Origin: Sipunculus nudus
Taxonomy: Eukaryota > Annelida > Sipuncula > Golfingiida > Sipunculidae
Assembly: GCA_026874595.1 (NCBI GenBank)
Contig: CM049307.1
Location: 61,842,370-61,906,369 of the forward strand
Length of the DNA: 64,000 bases
Direction of reading: 5' to 3'
The notes under the pieces were generated by a model that had not been told where the DNA came from, searched no databases, and saw only the letters and a program-made list of their open reading frames with translations. The position numbers and the translations under genes were made by a program. Numbering within the stretch: position 1 is the first letter of the stretch; every line of letters begins with the position of its first letter. This document shows, one piece after another, positions 1-9,759 of this stretch.

Positions 1-2376
1 TCAGAAGAGTAAAACTTCACCAGGTGTAAAATTGACTATTAATTCCAGTTATTAATTATAGCTGAGATTGTAATTAGCATAATGATATTGTTTGTCCCTC
101 ATTCAACCAACAGTGTGTATACTTTATTTGAAAAGATGTTTTTATTTTATCAAATTTACTGAATTTTTTATTTTATTTCGGTGAATAAAATTAAGCATGT
201 CCTGAAAACTCCAATGTGCAAAACTTTTTAAAAGGGATTCAAGGAATAATTTTGTAGATGCCATGTTGTGGCATTATTTTCTATTACATTCAGTTTAAAC
301 ATTTGATTTAAAAATAATAAAATATATGTGTATGCATAATATGACCCAAAGTGAGCTACAATCTGGATATGTAATGATTGCAACTTAGAATTCTAATATT
401 TTAACTTATATTTTCACTTTTATATTACAAATTTATAACACTTGTAAATAAAAAAAATGAATCAGATAAAAACTATTATTGAAAAAATTGGATATGCTTA
501 AAAAAATAGGCTTATATATTAACTTAAATGCATTATTCCCTTGAAAGTGAAATGACGGTATTAGTCCATTCTGTCCACTTGCCTGTCTATCTTTAAATTT
601 TTCATAAGCATCACAGTATCTCAAAACTTTTACTGTTTTTTTTTCATGACAGTCTTGTCAGAGTATTAGTTTGCAATCATATATTGAGAACTTTACTATC
701 ACCAGGTAGGAGGGCCCTTTCCTCTTAGCTTCTCATATGCTTATATAAATATAAAACATTACAATAAAATATTTTTCATATTTTGCATTTGCTAAAATTT
801 CAAACTTTTGTCGTGACCCATGGGTCCTTTGTTTATATTCTGGATTCTCAACATCATTGTTTGGCTAAAACTGAATAAATACCAGACATGGTGCAAATAC
901 TTTGCAAATGTATATGAATATGAATATGAATATGTACTCCATTATAAAATTTCTTGCATAAGAATGGGAATTCAGGTGAAAATGAAAGTATTTGAATACC
1001 AGTGCAAATACTTTCAACATGTATTCATGAATGCATATATTCTATAATATTATTTTAATAATTATTTCAGTTATGTTTTATTTCAAATATCATATGATTC
1101 TCTTATAATTTTTAATAAAAATTATATTGGCACAATATTTGTTATTAAATTTTAATAAATAGTTAAACTCTTTTATTATATGTGCTGCTTATAAGTTATA
1201 TGGCCAAGTCAAAATCTGTGTGACAATAGCACTCCATTTGTTAATAAAATAAATGAAATCAATCCTCTTCCCTGTCTCCAAATAAAATATCAAAATCATA
1301 CATAAGCTAAACACCAACAACTCATAATAAAGCTTATATTTATTACCACACAAAACCAGCATATGCCTCTTTCCCAAATCAAATTTTTTATCATATATAA
1401 CAGCTGAGCGCTGTGACCCATGGGTCCCTTGTTTTTAATATGAAATGCATATATTTGTTAAAAAAACATTATTATATATATTGTAAAATGTTCACATTAA
1501 TGGAACTTTTGGCCTAAGGCCCCCTTATCAGAATTTCCAGAATAAAAAAAAATCATTCATTCATACTTTCATCTGCTCAAGAGGTACCCATGGAGGTTAT
1601 GTTGTCATTGAGGTTGTCTGTAGTAACAGAAAAATGTGTATGTTACTGTAAATACAAGACCAGTATGTGTTAGCTATTACAATAAGCACATGCTGTAAAG
1701 ATGATCATACTTTCTATTAAATTAAAATTTTATGAAAACGCCCACATGTGATATGACCTGATTTATATATCGCATTTCAATTTTCATTTTACCTCTTTCT
1801 CAATTTAATACTCTTAATTCTGTATTTTTGCTTTAGTCTGTAAAATATTTCACCACACAAATAACATTTGCAATATGCTTGATAAATAAGGTTGAAACAG
1901 CCTGCCCACAAAACTGGTCTTTATTGACTGGCAGTCAGTTGACATACCTCTGTGCACACTTGTTAGATGAGTTTTATCACACCCCTGTTACCTCAGAGAG
2001 AGGATACTTTTACTTCTATGAGACCTCTATATAGACATTAGTAATTTCTTTTCTCACATAAACAATTTTCTTTAAATTTATATGAAGAGTCTATCTTGAT
2101 CTGTTAAGAGGCTGCTTGACATCTTTTCTGATAGATTTTATATATTTATTTTATAATTTATATCACAATCACAAATTATATATGTACATATGTATTCTTT
2201 TGTTATAAAGTAACTTTTCTTCTGTTAGTTGAAAAATCACAAGGCTGAAGCCACAAAAACATAGAGTTTTATAAATGTTTTCATGAAAATTAATCTTTCA
2301 TCAGAAAGTATATATCTGAGAGAGCTCATTGCCACTGAAAGTATGAGCTTGCAAACCAGTTCGTACGCTCTTTACA
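1..2376. other. AT-rich intergenic stretch
   Basis: No convincing exon or RNA gene is visible on either strand. The stretch is very AT-rich, with short poly-A/T runs and a small GAATAT microsatellite near 910-935. A 15-bp motif, GTGACCCATGGGTCC, occurs twice in direct orientation at 813-827 and 1413-1427. Near-identical reverse copies recur at 49677-49691 and 50042-50056, so it belongs to a dispersed repeat. Around 1575-1625 there is a fragment of the 'GGAGGTTATGTTGTC' dispersed family also seen near 26275. Confidence 0.6.
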
Positions 2377-2420
2377 CAGCGCTTTACCTATAGGGCTACT
2401 TCCTATATCGTAAAGCGCTG
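2377..2420. repeat. Perfect 11-bp inverted repeat (hairpin)
   Basis: CAGCGCTTTAC at 2377-2387 is mirrored exactly by GTAAAGCGCTG at 2410-2420, with a 22-nt loop. It lies just left of the GC-richer island. It may be a transposon terminus or a regulatory hairpin; no function is asserted. Confidence 0.7.
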
Positions 2421-2449
2421 TTTGTTATGACCTCGTATCCTGAATTGCA

Positions 2450-2463
2450 ACACCAGAGGGGAG
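2450..2463 (+). promoter_or_regulatory. CTCF-like motif, plus orientation
   Basis: ACACCAGAGGGGAG matches 12 of 14 positions of the bilaterian CTCF core CCASYAGRKGGCRS as I recall it. It faces the second motif at 2957-2970. Confidence 0.35.
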
Positions 2464-2956
2464 CACTGTATTTTTGTCCAATCAGATGAGACCTTGTGCT
2501 GGAAGACAAAGCCAAGCGAGGAATACACAGAGCCATTTCTTTTTGAGTGACAGCTCATCCCCCAGCGTAACCGTCTGAACAGGCCAGGGGCTCAGAGAGA
2601 ATTGCCCCTGATGTGGTTTGCTTAGGGCCTTGGGCACATAGGATGCTCGGCCGGTGAGCTGTAATTCAAACGAAACGTATACGTAACAACAAAGACTGCG
2701 TGCACACCTCGCTGGCTGGTTTCAGTTCTGCAGACAACAGATATATGGCTACGCTAACACAGTCATAATGTCATAATCGAATCGGTCGATGATGCGAGAA
2801 TGCAGAGGGAGCAATTTAAATTCGACCGGAAACTTATCAAGCGGCGCTTGAAGCGGGGCAATGGGCGGAGCCAGGATGCCTGTCGAGTGTTTGTTTATTG
2901 GCATCTGATTGGCTGCTTGTCATATCGTATGCACACTTATTTCAGTGGATAACAAA

Positions 2957-2970
2957 CCGCCATCTGGTGT
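2957..2970 (-). promoter_or_regulatory. CTCF-like motif, minus orientation
   Basis: On the minus strand this reads ACACCAGATGGCGG, matching 13 of 14 positions of the CTCF core. It points toward the motif at 2450, so the pair is convergent across about 520 bp. Confidence 0.45.
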
Positions 2971-3075
2971 CTAAATATATCATAAACGGTCAAAGCTGGC
3001 AGCGTGAAAATCAGTTGCTTCTTTAGAAGCGCAAGATTTCCGCTGCCTCGGGAGCGTGACCAGTTCGGTATGCTA

Positions 3076-4049
3076 ACCTGGAAAATTAAATTTTCCTGAA
3101 TTAAAATGCCAAAATTGGATCAATTTCATTGGTAATAAAATACGATCACATAAAATGTATGCATAGACCCAATAATATATACATAATAAATACATAAATG
3201 AAAAATGTGAGTGAAGTATAGGAAACATCTGTATAATTCAGATATATTGTTACAAGAAAATGTTATTATACGCCTGTCTCTTAAGGGAATTTGTTATGGT
3301 ATATCCACTGTCTGTCCGTCTGTCTGGCCATTTGTTTGTAAACTTTTAGTATCAGTTACAAGGACCTACATGGATTTTCTCGAAACTCACCATAACTGCT
3401 GATCAAAAGATTATCTTGCTGGAGTTTGATTATGGGCAAATTCTTCAAATATGTAACAAGGTCAGAGGGTCACTAGGCTACTTTGTGGTGTTGCTGTGAT
3501 AACTTATCAGGAATATGATAGATTTTGATGAAACTCAAGAGAAATGTTGATCAATATATTATCTCACTTAAGTTCAATTTCCAGCAAAATCCATACATAT
3601 TTGATAAGGTCACAAGATATACAACATGCATATTATGTACCCTAGTGTACCCTAGTGTGGAACAAGGGATAATTGTGTGAATCTCACCCTCAATGTGTGA
3701 CACTTTTGTTGTCTGATATCTAATGAATAAAACTTTGAAATATTGAATTAAGACTGTAAAATAATTTAACTTAAGTTGATAAATTCTGCCATGGCTCAAA
3801 GTCACAACCAATTATAATTAATATACTGACATGTAAGAAGAAGTAGGACTTAGGTTAGGCATACTTGCTTAGAATTTCCTCTTTCATACACTGGGTAATT
3901 CACAAAATTACTATGATGATCCTACATATGTTGAAAAAATTTGCATAATGTGATCCAAGCAGTTATTTTGCAGGAGTCTGATAAATTCTAAACTTAAATT
4001 CTCAAACTTAAAATGCCTTTTGAAATAATTGATACTGAATAATAAATAT
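3076..4049. other. Intergenic stretch with old dispersed repeat
   Basis: No gene seen. About 3285-3620 carries text typical of a degenerate dispersed repeat (a 'ctgtctgtccgtctg' tract, then 'tatcagttacaaggacctac'). The remainder is unremarkable AT-rich DNA up to the left arm of the inverted duplication. Confidence 0.5.
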
Positions 4050-4092
4050 CAATTTGTTTGAGAGGACTACAGTTAGATCTGAACTGTGTGGT

Positions 4093-4108
4093 GGCTCTGA
4101 GAAGAGCC
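4093..4108 (-). promoter_or_regulatory. Histone-type 3'-end stem-loop of the minus-strand gene
   Basis: On the minus strand the sequence is GGCTCTTCTCAGAGCC: a perfect 6-bp stem (GGCTCT/AGAGCC) and a 4-nt loop TCTC. It is preceded by CAAAC and followed by ACCACA. It begins 39 nt after the stop codon. Metazoan replication-dependent histone mRNAs end in GGCTCTTTTCAGAGCC followed by ACCCA, which binds SLBP and is cleaved with U7 snRNP; stem, loop pattern (U at loop positions 1 and 3) and 3' flank all agree. No AATAAA lies in the next 100 nt. The motif is seen directly; its use in processing is inferred. Confidence 0.85.
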
Positions 4109-4147
4109 GTTTGTTTGAGTAAGATGATGTGGGTCACAGTGTCTCCA

Positions 4148-4486
4148 TCAGAACTCTGTCTCTGATTCAGTCATGTCTTCTCCTGTCATATAACGATGAA
4201 GGTCACATGACATCTGGTGGATCTGATTGGCCAGATCTTTGGTGTACTCAAACATCACATGACGAAGACCCTCAGCCACACTCATGTTGAGACTGAGCTT
4301 GTATCTGAAAACTTTATTGTTGTCAGAGAGGGCTCGTTCATACCGTACATTGTTGGCATCAATGTAGTTGTTTAGTTGGACCAGACGGTTACACGCCATG
4401 TCAAACTTGGTGGTCATCAGAGCCAGCTGGTACTCTATCCTGTCACGGTCAGACTTGTAGCAATAAGAACCAAGAGCCGAGTCCAT
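4148..4486 (-). CDS. Small intronless acidic protein of unknown function (left copy)
   Basis: This 112-codon single-exon gene starts at the ATG at 4486, in a good Kozak context (GACCACCATGG) shared with its sister at 7492. An upstream in-frame GTG is not a plausible start. The product is acidic and looks mostly alpha-helical, with Arg/Tyr/Leu-rich segments around residues 17-100 (for example RIEYQLAL and VRYERAL) and an acidic tail ending ESETEF. I see no signal peptide, membrane segment, zinc ligands or histone fold. It differs from the sister at residues 8, 9, 10, 65, 102 and 106 only. At least 12 synonymous changes separate the central 100 codons against one replacement, which indicates purifying selection. 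A TATA-like box lies upstream and a histone-type stem-loop downstream. It resembles, from memory, uncharacterised mollusc proteins; no function is claimed. Confidence 0.85.
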   Translation of the reverse strand: MDSALGSYCYKSDRDRIEYQLALMTTKFDMACNRLVQLNNYIDANNVRYERALSDNNKVFRYKLSLNMSVAEGLRHVMFEYTKDLANQIHQMSCDLHRYMTGEDMTESETEF

Positions 4487-4569
4487 GGTGGTCACAAGAA
4501 GTGATGTAGATAACAGTGTGTTGTAGCTGAGTATCAGAACAAATGTGACTTGTACAGGAGAGCTGTGTG

Positions 4570-4577
4570 TATTTATT
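4570..4577 (-). promoter_or_regulatory. TATA-like box of the left copy
   Basis: Read on minus this is AATAAATA, aligned with the TATAAATA of the right copy (7400-7407) within a nearly identical promoter and 5' leader. The first base differs, so this copy may be the weaker promoter. It lies about 90 bp before the ATG at 4486. Confidence 0.6.
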
Positions 4578-5000
4578 AGCCAGACAACCAGCTACAGTGA
4601 GTATCATATTGAGTTCTGATGGTGTTCATGTGGAGTAATGATGAGTAACTACATGCTGTGTGCTACAAGCAGCTACAGTCAGTATCATATTGAGTACCGA
4701 TTTTGGTCTGTGTAGAGCAGTGATGAGTAACTATTACATGTTGATTACCAGCAGCTAGAGCTAAAGGACAGTAGCTGGACTCTACTCACCACGGAGGTGT
4801 ACTCTACAGCTACTAATTAGACTCTGCTCTTGGGGTACTTGGAGGGCAATCACAACTAGGGTGATACAGCATTGATAAGCAGCCATACATGTAGTTCCTG
4901 TGCTCAACACTAGGGGTAACTTGTGAGCAGCTGTACTCTCGTTCAGCACAAGTTGTTACTTACAACTAGGGTAAAATGCCACAAGTAGAACTCAGCTCCA

Positions 5001-6939
5001 CAGGCATACATGTAGTTTCTCTATTCACCACTAGGGTATGCCTGTGAGCAGCTTGACTCAGCAGACTTGCTAGGTGCATGCATGTAGCTTACCATCAGGA
5101 TGCCCTGGTATTACTCACAACTGGTGAGTACCTGTATTGAGTAGACAGCCCCTTTGCCACAGGAAGGGTGTGTCAGTGATAGGACACCTCTCAAAGTTCT
5201 CATTTCCTGGGAATAAATCTTTAACGTGGTGGTCCATTGAAAAGCAAGATTCTGCTCAATACTACACAAGTTACATTCATTACACCAGAACATCTGCAAC
5301 AAGAAGTTACTCTAATCATCAACAGCTGAAAAGCACCTTTGACATTACCCACACATGGAGTTTCATTAACCAACACAGCTGCAACACTGCCCACAAATTT
5401 ACTTCAAATTCAGTGAAAAGTGGATAATAAACAAAATAAATCATAATGAAAGAGATCCCTATTAGTGTTCCTGTAAAAGTGAGGATCCCAATAACAAAGG
5501 TTTCAATGAGTAGTTAATGCATTTACTTTAATAATGACATAATTTAAGCACCAAGGATTATCCTCTATGTTGCATGTTACACATAATATTAAACTAAGTC
5601 ACTTTAGGTACTAAGAACTTAAAGTATGATAATTTTTTTTAAATATCAGGTTTGACTTTGTTATGATTTGATCTGCTCAGTTACTCACAGGTTTTAAATT
5701 CATTCTGAACCAGTCTTAACAGAGTCATTTAATTTGAATTTCTGATTAAAAAACAAGATATTCTGTATGAGTGAACTTCCTTGGACTTTGTTCATGAAAA
5801 TACCTGCATGACTTAAATGTAATCCTGATACAAATAAGTAAAAACTTTGATCAGTAACTTTTGATATTAAAATTATAAGCAAAATGTTTTATTTAATAAA
5901 ATCATGTCTTGTATGTTAAGAAAATATTTTTGCATATATTCACTTATTACACCTGCAGTCATCCCTGTGTCACAAAATTGTCAAAATTTCACACCTGTTG
6001 AGTAATAATTTAAAAAAATTTCATCATGTTTATTGTGACATGGCCCTTGTAATTTGTTTATTTTACTAATTATAACACTCATTATACCCATATTGTCGAC
6101 ATATGATCTGTTTTATCCAGGTTTAAGTGTGTATGCAAAATCCTGGCCCCATGATCAGTTTAAATAAACTAGGAAAAATAAACCTGTCAGGGTTCAGTAA
6201 GGTCATAGAAAATATACTGAGGACAGAGTCCATATGAGAATCCATCTGCAGAGGGAGTGAGTTGGCATGGGGACATGTTTTAGCGATGTTTAAAATGGAA
6301 TAACACTTTTGGACCACACCCAAATAATGGTATGATTATATAAAAAAGTGTTAAATTGTAGTAAACATATTCCAGCACATGGTAAAACTAAAATTTCAAA
6401 TATCAAATTTGATATCACACATTTTAGTTCACAAATGCTGCTTTTTTTGTTATTTTTGTGTGAAAGTTTGAGTAAATATCATTAGGCCAGAAGTTCTATA
6501 CCAGCAGAGTCTTTAAAATAATTCTCAGATAAATACAAGATACAAAATTGCATGAGGAGTCTCCTATCTCATAATCAGCTGAATTGTAACAATAATCAAA
6601 ATAACATCCTAATTTAGATTGAAAATTACTCTCAGTCTTGCTTATCATCAAATAGTCTCATTTCAAAGCAGCTACTGAGAAATGTGATATCTAAACTCAT
6701 CATTATCTGCAATAATAAAGAAGCCACTCAGTACAACCATGAGCTTACAAACTACATGGCTCACTACCATTAGCTGCTCAATAATACCAGTGCAACCAAC
6801 TGGTATGTTCTGTAACGAGATTCTAAATTGACCGCTTGCATTCTAGCTGGGAGTAGCTTTCAAAGACCATTTATACTAAGCAAGAGACAAGGTAGTCACT
6901 GAAAACCACCCCTTGTGGTGAGAAGAGAAACTATACGTA
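5001..6939. other. Spacer between the inverted arms
   Basis: The spacer separates the divergent promoters. Weak similarity between the arms continues to about 5130 and 6800. No exon is supported. A dispersed repeat occupies about 6115-6335 and is listed separately. Confidence 0.55.
6115..6335. repeat. Dispersed repeat, family also at 26.6 and 47.9 kb
   Basis: The words GAGGACAGAGTCCA, GGAATAACACTTTTGG and 'accacaccca' are shared with 47875-48175 in the same orientation and with 26575-26870 in the opposite orientation. There is no coding capacity. It is probably a short non-autonomous element. Confidence 0.6.
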
Positions 6940-7399
6940 TGCCTGTGGATCTGAGTTCTAATTGGCTGCTCATTAGTGCTGTTTTACCCTAGTTGTGTGT
7001 AACCACTTGTGCTGAACGAGAGACCAGCTGCTCACAAGTAACTCCTAGTGGCGAGCACAGGAACTACATGTATGTCTGTGGAACAGTTCTATTGGGCTGC
7101 TCATCAGTGCTGTATCACCCTAGTTGTAATTGCCCTTGTACTCACCACTGACAAGAGCAGAGTCTAATTAGTGACTCTGGAGTACACCTCGGTGGTGAGT
7201 ACAGACCAGCTACTGGTCATTAGCTCAAGCTGCTGGTACTGTGCATGTATTAGTTACTCATCACTGCTCTACACAGACCCCATCAGTACACATTTGATAC
7301 TCACTGTAGCTGCTTGTAGCACACAGCATGTAGTTACTCACATTGCTCTGCACTGACCCCATCAATGCTCAATATGATACTGTAGCTGGTTGTCTGGCC

Positions 7400-7407
7400 T
7401 ATAAATA
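7400..7407 (+). promoter_or_regulatory. TATA box of the right copy
   Basis: TATAAATA, 85 to 92 bp before the ATG at 7492. A start of transcription about 30 bp downstream, near 7430, would give a leader of about 60 nt. The surrounding sequence, including the leader, is almost identical in the left copy. Confidence 0.75.
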
Positions 7408-7491
7408 CACACAGCACTCCTGTACAAGTCACATTTGTTTCTGATACTCAGATACAACACACTGTTATCTACATCACTTCTTGTGACCACC

Positions 7492-7830
7492 ATGGACTCG
7501 GCTCTAGGTTCTGACAGCTTCAAGTCTGACCGTGACAGGATAGAATACCAGCTGGCTCTGATGACAACCAAGTTTGACATGGCGTGTAACCGTTTGGTCC
7601 AACTCAACAACTACATTGATGCCAACAACGTTCGGTATGAACGAGCCCTCTCTGACAACAATAAAGTTTTCAGATACAAGCTCACTCTCAACATGAGTGT
7701 GGCGGAGGGACTACGCCATGTGATGTTTGAGTACACCAAAGATCTGGCCAATCAGATCCACCAAATGTCATGTGACCTTCATCGTTATATGACAGAGGAA
7801 GACATGGTTGAATCAGAGACAGAGTTCTGA
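7492..7830 (+). CDS. Small intronless acidic protein of unknown function (right copy)
   Basis: This 112-codon single-exon gene begins MDSALGSD and ends ESETEF; the ATG at 7492 sits in GACCACCATGG. The open frame extends upstream to an ATG at 7435, but that lies at the expected transcription start and the extension is not open from a Kozak ATG in the sister, so 7492 is chosen. The protein is acidic (about 19 Asp/Glu against 13 Lys/Arg) and probably helical. Residues 17-100 are nearly invariant between the copies and the differences cluster at both termini. It has an intact TATA box, a short leader and a 3' UTR of only about 45 nt ending in a histone-type stem-loop. Architecture and codon conservation indicate a functional gene, expected to be S-phase- or germline-regulated if the stem-loop works. 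The family is not named here. Confidence 0.87.
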   Translation: MDSALGSDSFKSDRDRIEYQLALMTTKFDMACNRLVQLNNYIDANNVRYERALSDNNKVFRYKLTLNMSVAEGLRHVMFEYTKDLANQIHQMSCDLHRYMTEEDMVESETEF

Positions 7831-7853
7831 TGAAGACACCGTGTCTCTCAAAC

Positions 7854-7869
7854 GGCTCTTATCAGAGCC
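7854..7869 (+). promoter_or_regulatory. Histone-type 3'-end stem-loop of the plus-strand gene
   Basis: GGCTCTTATCAGAGCC: a perfect 6-bp stem with loop TATC, preceded by CAAAC and followed by ACCACA. It starts 23 nt after the stop codon. Downstream, AGATCTAACTGT is shared with the left copy and could serve as the U7-pairing (HDE) region, although it is not obviously purine-rich. No AATAAA follows before about 8205. The loop differs from the left copy by one base while both stems are intact, consistent with selection for structure. Confidence 0.87.
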
Positions 7870-7910
7870 ACCACACAATCAAGATCTAACTGTTGTACCT
7901 CACTAACAAA

Positions 7911-9380
7911 CTCTTTTCAATATTATAAAATTATTTTTAAAGGCCTCATAAGTATGGGGAAAACAATATAGTCAACATTATTGTCATTTCATTTTGGCAC
8001 TGTTCATAACCACAGTTTACGTAAAGCTAGTTTCATTTATGTTTCAGTTTCTTAAGTATCTTATACAAAGGCTCATAATTATAGAAACTTAAGCAAATAT
8101 TAGATTGTTTTATCAAAAATGTACAAAATTCAATCAAAGTAAATACTACAATTTAGACTGTACATCATTTATTTTAATTAAAATCTGACCTTGTTTAGTA
8201 GAAATAAAATGGTGAAGAACATTCATCTGAATTCTGCCTAAATTCATAAATACTAAACATGACAAGTTTGATCACAGAAAAAAAAATCCCAAGGTCATCA
8301 AGTTCACCCTGGAGGTATCAGCATTCATATCATTCATGCCTTATTGGATTGTTCATTGAATGTGTTGCTACTTACCAATATACAAAATGGAAACTTAAGA
8401 AAATTCAGATGAAAATTGGGAGAAATATGAGGAAATTACATTCTATCCATGTGAAATTAATATTTAATGGTCTTATGTCATAAATATGGACATGGGTTAT
8501 AGTTTATCAGTCAAATTGTTGCACGGTCAATTTTTTTATGTTCCACATGAGCACCTCTGCATTAGTTTAAACTAAAAAAAACTGTGAGCATGAAGTTGTT
8601 TGTATGTGGGTGACTTTGTTTGTGAAAAAAAAACGTGCTCTCAAAAAATTGTTTTTGATTCTTCATTAAGTATGAATAAGTTATATGCAAGAATATGGGA
8701 TTAAAAAAGGGCATGTCTTTATGATAAAAACTATATATGAGGAGAAGTGAAGAACATGTTTTTGAAATATTTATATTGCCTTTGAAAAATAAAACAAAAC
8801 AAAAATATTTCAGATCTTCTTCTCAATTTGAAATGCTAAATAAATGACATAATAACAAACTGCTGAGGATGAAAATCATTTGTATTTGTATCAAATTGTG
8901 ATTCTGTTATACAAGGAGGGACAGACAATGGGACAGACATGAGGTTCTAGTCAGACTGTTGTCCTTTGATTTGAAAAAAAAAAAACAAGCCAGCAAACAT
9001 AAATACAATAAAGACCTTTGAATATGAAAGTTAGGCTATTGACTCATAGCAAGCCAGTAATTAGTTTCAGTATCTGTGTTGTTAACCAGACAGCTCTGGT
9101 TTGTATTAATGCAATTCAGTGCAGTGCCAGCTTGATCATTCATCTGTTGTCAGTGTTGGCTTTCGTTGATGCAATAATTTTCTTTAAAATGACAATCTTA
9201 ATATAAAAATCCCCAGACAATAGGTGAAATAACATGATAGTGAAAAATTAGTCCATGTCAATTCACAAAATTTTAGTTAGTGAAAATAGCATGGTCTACA
9301 TTGAGTGTGAGGGTAGTGTTTATTGCAGTAAACAGCCCTAGCAGGGTCAGTAGTTTGTTCCATATCAGCACCTGTGAAGT
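7911..9380. other. AT-rich intergenic or intronic stretch
   Basis: No supported exon or repeat family. Could be intronic to the gene whose last exon lies at 10617-10887. Confidence 0.5.
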
Positions 9381-9759
9381 ATACTGTGGTTGCAAGGGTT
9401 TTAATTTCATGATTTTTGTGATTATGAAATATGAAACCCTCAGGAATAAGATGCCCCATCAACGAAAATGAAGAAGAGGGGATGATGCATAATCTGTGCA
9501 TGGTATTCAAACTTATCCTTGTAAAACATGTGGTAATCACACAAGATACATCGACTGTGACACTGGTCATAAGTGAATGACTTAACTAGAAATTAGTGAG
9601 GTATTGTAGGATTTATTCTAAATTTAAAATCAATACAAATTCTGCTGTACTTAGATTTTATAGGTTCTGGTGCAATCGCGAAACTGAAACCCTTGCAAAA
9701 CATTCAAAATGAAGAAATTGCAAATTTCAGCTTTGTGAATATAAAGCCAACCACAGTAT
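9381..9759. mobile_element. MITE of the TACTGTGG family
   Basis: Bounded by ATACTGTGGTTG (9381-9392) and its exact reverse complement CAACCACAGTAT (9748-9759). The interior has mirrored words (CAAGGGTTTTAATTTCATGA; GAAACCCTTGCAAAACATTC). Related copies with the same termini lie at 29739-29937 and 30663-31083, with a one-ended relic near 45920. There is no coding capacity, so it is non-autonomous. Confidence 0.75.

Larger units (their letters stand above)
2440..3075. promoter_or_regulatory. GC-richer, CpG-containing island, possible promoter or insulator
   Basis: This stretch is clearly richer in GC and CpG than the surrounding DNA. It contains CCAAT boxes (CCAATCAG at about 2479 on plus; reverse-oriented ATTGG at about 2898 and 2909), a GC-box-like GGGCGGAGCC near 2863, and CTCF-like motifs at both edges. 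A 50-codon frame (2800-2952, plus) that starts MQREQFKF and is rich in Lys/Arg lies inside it, but no splice donor or homology supports it. The base composition and boxes suggest a transcription start region or boundary element. A GC-rich transposable element fragment is the main alternative. Confidence 0.4.
4050..5000 (-). repeat. Left arm of a ~1-kb inverted duplication
   Basis: Read on the minus strand, this segment aligns with 6940-7910 read on plus. The match covers upstream promoter DNA, the 5' UTR, the whole coding region, the stem-loop and about 30 nt beyond it. Identity is highest from the TATA box through the coding sequence and decays outward. Upstream, each arm holds about two copies of a ~135-bp unit with recurring words such as ACATGTA and CCTAGTTGT or its reverse. 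Arm limits are approximate. Confidence 0.8.
6940..7910 (+). repeat. Right arm of the inverted duplication
   Basis: Counterpart of 4050-5000. It holds tandem ~135-bp promoter units (for example the parallel runs at 6920-7040 and 7055-7170, each with 'GGCTGCTCAT.AGTGCTGT' and CCCTAGTTGT), then the TATA box, leader, gene and stem-loop. Homology ends shortly after the shared AGATCTAACTGT downstream of the stem-loop. Confidence 0.8.

Noticed and set aside
7435-7491. Upstream ATG extending the right-hand small protein by 19 residues
   Set aside because: It lies at the expected transcription start about 35 bp after the TATA box, and the Kozak context at 7492 is strong and shared with the left copy.
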